NCBI GenBank assembly: GCA_964539655.1
Contig: CAZIJH010000002.1
Location: forward strand, 62,001 to 126,000
Length of the DNA: 64,000 bases
Direction of reading: 5' to 3'
Source: CAZIJH01 sp964539655
GTDB lineage: Archaea > Aenigmatarchaeota > Aenigmatarchaeia > CG10238-14 > SCSR01
Shown in pieces: positions 60,161-64,000 of this stretch. Each line of letters starts with the position of its first letter. Within the stretch, counting starts at the first letter, position 1. The position numbers and the translations under genes were made by a program. Under the pieces are notes generated by a model, which was not told where the DNA came from, searched no databases, and saw only the letters and a list, made by a program, of their open reading frames with translations.

Positions 60161-61072
60161 TCATTCAGGCTCCTTTTTCAGAAATTCCGCGGATTTTTCC
60201 AAAAGCGACTCCCTAGACATTCCAGACACGAGCTTTGCCTTGTCGAAGAACGATTTGGCCGCATAAAATTCCGCCTCTGTTCCAAAATCGGTCCCGTATC
60301 CGGTTTCGTAACCCTCCAAAAATTTCGCCAGCGAAGAATCGACGGAATCAGCACCGAGCAACTTGTTATACAAATGGAATTTGTTGTTCGCGAGAAACAC
60401 ACCAACGTCTTTTGCCACGGGCCCGATAGTTCCTTGCAAATCGATCGAATACAGACCATCCGGCTCTTGTATGAAATGCAGCAGGCTCGGATCGCCGTGA
60501 AGCATTCCAAATTTTGAAATGTAAGATTTTTCCTTCAGCTGCTCGAGCATTCCTTTCAGTGCCGAAGCCGCTTCGCTGTCAAACTGCGCGCGGTCCAATC
60601 CGAAATAAAAACTTCTGAATTCGTCGGTCTCTCCGAGAACATATTTTTTTTCTTCCGCGTCGATTTCGTGCAATCTCGACATCCATCCGTTGCACGCTTC
60701 TAATGATTTGTCGATGTCCGAAACTTCTTTGATATTTTCTAAGTAAGACCTTCCCAAAAGCCTCTGTTGCAAAAGGATGCCGTCTTCCGGATAAAAACCA
60801 ATCAGTTCAGCCACCTTGTAAGGAGGCTTGTCGAAACCAATCTGCCACAATTTTTTCATGCACCCTGCCTCGTTTTCCAAAAGTCGCTTCTGCGCCGGAG
60901 AAGAACCTGCAACTTTGGCAACTAATCCCTTGTGGCGGAATTCGGGAGTGTAAAAGAAAAAAACTTGGTTGTCAATAGTCTGCATCAGGGCGCGATCCTC
61001 AATTGAAATAGGCGTGAACTCGCGAATCCTTTTCTGCAACTTTTGCACCAATTCGCTGTTCACATCAATCAT
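60161..61072 (-). CDS. Phosphotransferase (APH)-fold protein
   Basis: 303 residues with an aminoglycoside/choline kinase-like layout: a GLVAKVAGSSPAQKRLLENEAGCM lysine-glutamate region, then the catalytic loop MLHGDPSLLHFI and the metal site SIDLQGTIGP. The Asn of the usual HGD-x4-N loop is replaced by His, and DFD/DWE is IDLQ, so activity may be reduced or specific. It is tightly coupled to the GT4 gene. Possibly a sugar or lipid kinase. No resistance role is shown. Confidence 0.68.
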   Translation of the reverse strand: MIDVNSELVQKLQKRIREFTPISIEDRALMQTIDNQVFFFYTPEFRHKGLVAKVAGSSPAQKRLLENEAGCMKKLWQIGFDKPPYKVAELIGFYPEDGILLQQRLLGRSYLENIKEVSDIDKSLEACNGWMSRLHEIDAEEKKYVLGETDEFRSFYFGLDRAQFDSEAASALKGMLEQLKEKSYISKFGMLHGDPSLLHFIQEPDGLYSIDLQGTIGPVAKDVGVFLANNKFHLYNKLLGADSVDSSLAKFLEGYETGYGTDFGTEAEFYAAKSFFDKAKLVSGMSRESLLEKSAEFLKKEPE

Positions 61073-61139
61073 CTTCTAATTGTATCCGATAACCGACTAC
61101 TTAGAGGTTGATGATACAAAAAACATGAAATTAAAGAAT

Positions 61140-61373
61140 TCAAACTTCGTTTTTGTATCTCATTACGTCTCTCACAAGTTGTGAGACGCTCTTGGCCAAT
61201 CTAAGGTCTTCAATCGTCGGTATTCTGCCTGCAGCATTGTAAGTACCAGGCGTAGTATCCAACAGACTTCCAACCATCGCTTCCGAAGAAGTGGCTACAG
61301 TTTGATAGAAACTGCAACCTGCTTTCTTGACGTCGCGTTTAGCTGACCAAATTTTTCCACCAGGTATGTCCAT
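61140..61373 (-). CDS. Small hypothetical protein
   Basis: 77 residues, no membrane segment. It starts DIPGGKIWSAKRDVKKAGC and ends in a helix (LRLAKSVSQLVRDVMRYKNE). The middle is rich in small residues (SEAMVGSLLDTTPGTYNAAGR). No family is recognised. It may be a small regulator; its promoter faces the HAD-like gene. Confidence 0.45.
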   Translation of the reverse strand: MDIPGGKIWSAKRDVKKAGCSFYQTVATSSEAMVGSLLDTTPGTYNAAGRIPTIEDLRLAKSVSQLVRDVMRYKNEV

Positions 61374-61492
61374 TTTATCACCTTCCAGTGAATACTAATC
61401 GGGTATATTTAAGCATTTCGATTATTCACTATATATTAGTAGTAAATTCTAGACTCGCTATATTTACCAGAATCCTCACAATTCCATTTAAG

Positions 61493-62656
61493 ATGGAAGC
61501 CGGCTATTTTGCTGAGTACGTAAATTCCGTGCTGGAATCGGACTTCTTCCCGGAAGTCTTCACCCCCATAAAAGTCGACGACTATTTTCTCGGATCCCGA
61601 AATTCGAGGCTCGAAGGGACGATCTTAGACAAGATGCTGAATTCGGACATGGACGGCGTCTGGAATTCGAAGGATTCGCGCAGTTTCGCAGAAGGATGGG
61701 TGGAAGCGATCGGAAACAAATACGGGTTTTCTGATTCGCAGAAAAAAGAAATTCTGAAAAACCTGGTCATCGCGCAGAAAACTTTCGACAGCGAAAGGGC
61801 GAAGAAAGCGATCATGCCTCTGATCGACGCGGGGCTCACTTACGAAGCGCATATCGACGCATGCGCGTACGGCGCAAGCAATCCGAAAATAGTGCCGGGC
61901 GCGATGCAATTCAGAGATGAAATGCTGAAGTCCGGATACGCGATTGTCCTGAATTCGCTGTCGCCAATTGAAATGGTACAGATTGTCGGGCATGAAAGGC
62001 TCGGAATCCCGGCATCAAATTGTTTCGGAACCAGGCTGTTCGACGAGAATCACAAAATCCTAGCCGAGCCGGAATTCAATTTCTCTCCGACAAAAAGAAT
62101 AAACACCGACGTGTACAAACCGCAGCACGGTCTCACCGAAAGAACCTTGGAAATAACATTGGGAGACGAAATTTCCGACGCGCAGATGAGATCGAGGATT
62201 GGCTTGCATCCATTCATACTGGTCGCAAACGCAAACGACAATCTTCCGTTGGGAACGAAGTTGAAATTTCCGGAAGGGAGAGAATGCATCTTTCCGCTTG
62301 CAAAAAAGATCAAGCAGTACGAAGTCGCGTTGGTCGAAATCGCTCTCGGGAAAGATGTGAGATCGTCGTGCAGAAAAAGCCTGGAGATAAGGCGGCTGTT
62401 CGAAGAACTGAAAAACAATCAGAGCCGCGAAAAAATTTTATCCGAATCCATCAGAAATTTCATGCAGTCAAAAATTCCGGCTATGCAATACGGGTCATGC
62501 GAAAGAATCAACAGTCTTCTGAATCGCGCTGCAATGAAATCGCAAACCGACAAAATAAAGATTTTCGAAAAAATATTGTACGAAGAACTGAAAACTTACA
62601 CGTTCGAATTCGGATCCAGCGCGGAAGTTGTAGAAAAAATATCGAATTTCAATTGA
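61493..62656 (+). CDS. HAD-like protein, unknown specificity
   Basis: 387 residues from the ATG at 61493; the longer frame is AT-rich and unlikely. Motif I is NSDMDGVW (DxDG), and a later VLNSLSPIEMVQIVGHERLGI with CFGTRLFDE is in the position of HAD motif II and the following helix. The C-terminal 180 residues are helical. The full HAD metal site could not be confirmed by eye. Cut by convergent overlap (8 bases) with the coiled-coil gene. Substrate unknown. Confidence 0.6.
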   Translation: MEAGYFAEYVNSVLESDFFPEVFTPIKVDDYFLGSRNSRLEGTILDKMLNSDMDGVWNSKDSRSFAEGWVEAIGNKYGFSDSQKKEILKNLVIAQKTFDSERAKKAIMPLIDAGLTYEAHIDACAYGASNPKIVPGAMQFRDEMLKSGYAIVLNSLSPIEMVQIVGHERLGIPASNCFGTRLFDENHKILAEPEFNFSPTKRINTDVYKPQHGLTERTLEITLGDEISDAQMRSRIGLHPFILVANANDNLPLGTKLKFPEGRECIFPLAKKIKQYEVALVEIALGKDVRSSCRKSLEIRRLFEELKNNQSREKILSESIRNFMQSKIPAMQYGSCERINSLLNRAAMKSQTDKIKIFEKILYEELKTYTFEFGSSAEVVEKISNFN

Positions 62657-63446
62657 TGTTGCCGATCAGTTTGTCGAATCTTCCTTTGATGACGCGCTTG
62701 TACTGCGGTCCTATCTGCTCGTTGTCCCCTATCCCTTCCAGATCCTCGACAAGCGATTCCCATTTTGCAGCTACCTCGGGAGACGGCGGTGAAGAGTAGA
62801 GAGTCTTACCTACTTCCTTGGACCATTTCTTCACCTCCTTGCCGAGCGTCACCTCGTCCATCAGCGCGCTAGCAAGACCGAGCAATTGGTCCTTTAAAGT
62901 TGACTGGTCCTTGGAAAATTGCAGATATGTCTGCGCACTTTGTTGCGGGATTTGTTGCGCAGATGCGGCCAACCTTTGTTTCAGATTTTCATTCTCGTCT
63001 ATCTTTCTTTGTTCAAGAATTTCATCGGGCGTCTGCACTTCAATCCCCATTTTTCTAAAATGATTGATTATTACGCCCGACCGTTCAATGTATTCTTTGG
63101 TGGCCTGTAATTTCATCTCAAAAATATTTGCGTCGGAAGACAAGAATGCTAACTTTTTCACAATCACATCAGGTTGCAATTTGTATTTCAGCGAACCTTT
63201 CTCAGTTTTAGCCTTCTCAATCAGATTTGCTGCAGATGCATAGACTTCCTTGATTTCTGTATTCTTTTTCACTTCATCGTAAAGGCCGATTTCGCTGAGA
63301 GCGCTTGCTGCAAACATCAGATAAGCATCAATCTGACCCCTTTCCCAATTATGTTCGTTATTGTTGTATCGTAATTCTCTCAACGAGAAAATCAGATCGG
63401 CATTTTTCCTGCTCAGCCTTTTCAGAGCTTGTTGAAAAGTTGCCAT
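62649..63446 (-). CDS. Hypothetical coiled-coil protein
   Basis: 265 residues, helical. It starts with FQQALKRLSRKNADLIFSLREL and has a later Q-rich segment (RLAASAQQIPQQSAQTYLQF). No membrane helix or signal is present. It is co-directional with the partial coiled-coil gene at the right edge, 26 bases apart. Partner of that protein is likely by position. Unrecognised family. Confidence 0.55.
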   Translation of the reverse strand: MATFQQALKRLSRKNADLIFSLRELRYNNNEHNWERGQIDAYLMFAASALSEIGLYDEVKKNTEIKEVYASAANLIEKAKTEKGSLKYKLQPDVIVKKLAFLSSDANIFEMKLQATKEYIERSGVIINHFRKMGIEVQTPDEILEQRKIDENENLKQRLAASAQQIPQQSAQTYLQFSKDQSTLKDQLLGLASALMDEVTLGKEVKKWSKEVGKTLYSSPPSPEVAAKWESLVEDLEGIGDNEQIGPQYKRVIKGRFDKLIGNIN

Positions 63447-63472
63447 TTGTTAAAATTAGTGAAGTTAGAAAT

Positions 63473-64000
63473 TTATCCTTCTTTTTTCATCTTCTGCACG
63501 ACGTCTCCGAGACCGCGCACGGATTCAATCAGCGCCGGAAGAGTTTCCTTGAAAGCCCTCTCCAGGCTCCCGACTCTCGACCCGATGTCGTTGACGGTGT
63601 CGTTGAAATTCTCTATCCTGTTCGCGACTTCGTGCGATTCGGATTTGCCCTGAGAAATCTGCACAATCTTTTCGTTCACAGAATTTATTTTCCCGTCAAG
63701 CTCGTTGATCTTCTTTTCCATGTCTCCTATTTTGTCCGAGAATTCGGACACTCTTGCCTGAACTATGTAATCAATGTAATCTTCCGTCGGATATTGCGCG
63801 GAATAATCTTCGGGCAGAGAAGTTTCCGGAATCTGCGGCATCAATTCGTTAATGTCCGGCTGCTGCTCTTTCTGCGGAAGTTGCGGAAGCTGGGGAGCCG
63901 CTGACATTTGAGGAGCCTGATAAGGAGTCGGTTGCGGCGCTGAAGCCGTCTGATGCTGCTCACCGCTCACTCCGATCTGCAGAGCCTGCGTCAATGCCTT
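63473..64000 (-). CDS. Partial coiled-coil protein, continues beyond window
   Basis: At least 175 codons are open to the right edge, with no good start before 64000 (only a TTG at 63992-63994). The first 70 residues are Pro/Gln/Ala-rich. The rest is a coiled coil (VSEFSDKIGDMEKKINELDGKI, IENFNDTVNDIGSRVGSLE), ending in a helix VQKMKKEG. The structure is an extended stalk-like protein. The true start lies outside the window. Confidence 0.6.
   Translation of the reverse strand, partial: KALTQALQIGVSGEQHQTASAPQPTPYQAPQMSAAPQLPQLPQKEQQPDINELMPQIPETSLPEDYSAQYPTEDYIDYIVQARVSEFSDKIGDMEKKINELDGKINSVNEKIVQISQGKSESHEVANRIENFNDTVNDIGSRVGSLERAFKETLPALIESVRGLGDVVQKMKKEG

Overview
The window comes from an archaeon, most likely a DPANN-type lineage; I cannot fix the phylum. 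The archaeal assignment rests on a histone-fold protein, an RPA-like single-strand binding protein with RadA, ribosomal proteins uS15 and eS1 around a DHH (RecJ-like) protein, stand-alone Bud32, Trm5, diphthine synthase DphB, STT3/AglB, a type II tRNA-Leu(CAG) without encoded CCA, and TATA elements 25-35 bases before leaderless-looking starts. TTG and GTG starts are common. The main chromosome is moderately GC-rich (34/60 in the line at 26401), while several accessory blocks are AT-rich (14/60 at 38881, 15/60 at 10681).

Layout. 1-7690 and 17778-25647 form two halves of a cell-surface/N-glycosylation region: GT-C enzymes, dolichol-phosphate sugar synthase-like GT2s, a GPT/MraY-like GlcNAc-1-P transferase, a flippase, GT4 and GT2 enzymes, AglB, SAM methyltransferases and an E1/RfbH-type 3-dehydrase (PMP/Fe-S type). 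Between them, 7752-17551 is a minus-strand locus of secreted proteins: a LamG/DUF2341 protein, a giant Rhs (SpvB, FG-GAP, YD repeats, Rhs core, variable AT-rich C-terminus), a small membrane protein that may be its immunity partner, a secreted Rhs fragment, and a second YD-repeat protein with five Ig-like repeats. A 10-base run of N at 15617-15626 hides the start of the Rhs gene and the stop of the LamG gene.

25.7-27.9 kb is a DNA maintenance block (histone, RPA, RadA), followed by regulators, a YgjP-like metallopeptidase and a RelE-type toxin-antitoxin pair. 32.5-44.5 kb is an accessory or defence island. It holds a cytidine deaminase-like gene flanked by a vsr remnant and an intact vsr, a PD-(D/E)XK protein convergent with a C5-cytosine methyltransferase, an AbrB-like regulator with four phased TACGTA-type sites, and a four-gene AT-rich operon. 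That operon encodes a TGT-fold (DpdA-like) protein, two unknowns and an Mrr nuclease fused to TPRs. A GIY-YIG protein, an arginase-fold protein, MNT-HEPN and VapBC pairs, and small paralogues follow.

44.6-55.4 kb returns to core functions: Bud32, uS15, DHH, eS1, site-2 protease, two Nudix proteins, a HAD protein, tRNA-Leu, a sugar nucleotidyltransferase, Trm5 and DphB. 55.4-59.0 kb holds five related multi-pass membrane proteins, four in a row on the minus strand and one divergent. The right end has a GT4/kinase pair, a HAD-like protein and two coiled-coil proteins, the last cut by the window edge.

The best candidates for an undescribed system are the TGT-like/Mrr-TPR operon (36785-40157), the archaeal Rhs toxin/immunity module (10285-15616) and the five-membrane-protein array (55895-58963). 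No gap above 300 bases lacks a gene. I found no CRISPR array, rRNA or insertion sequence.
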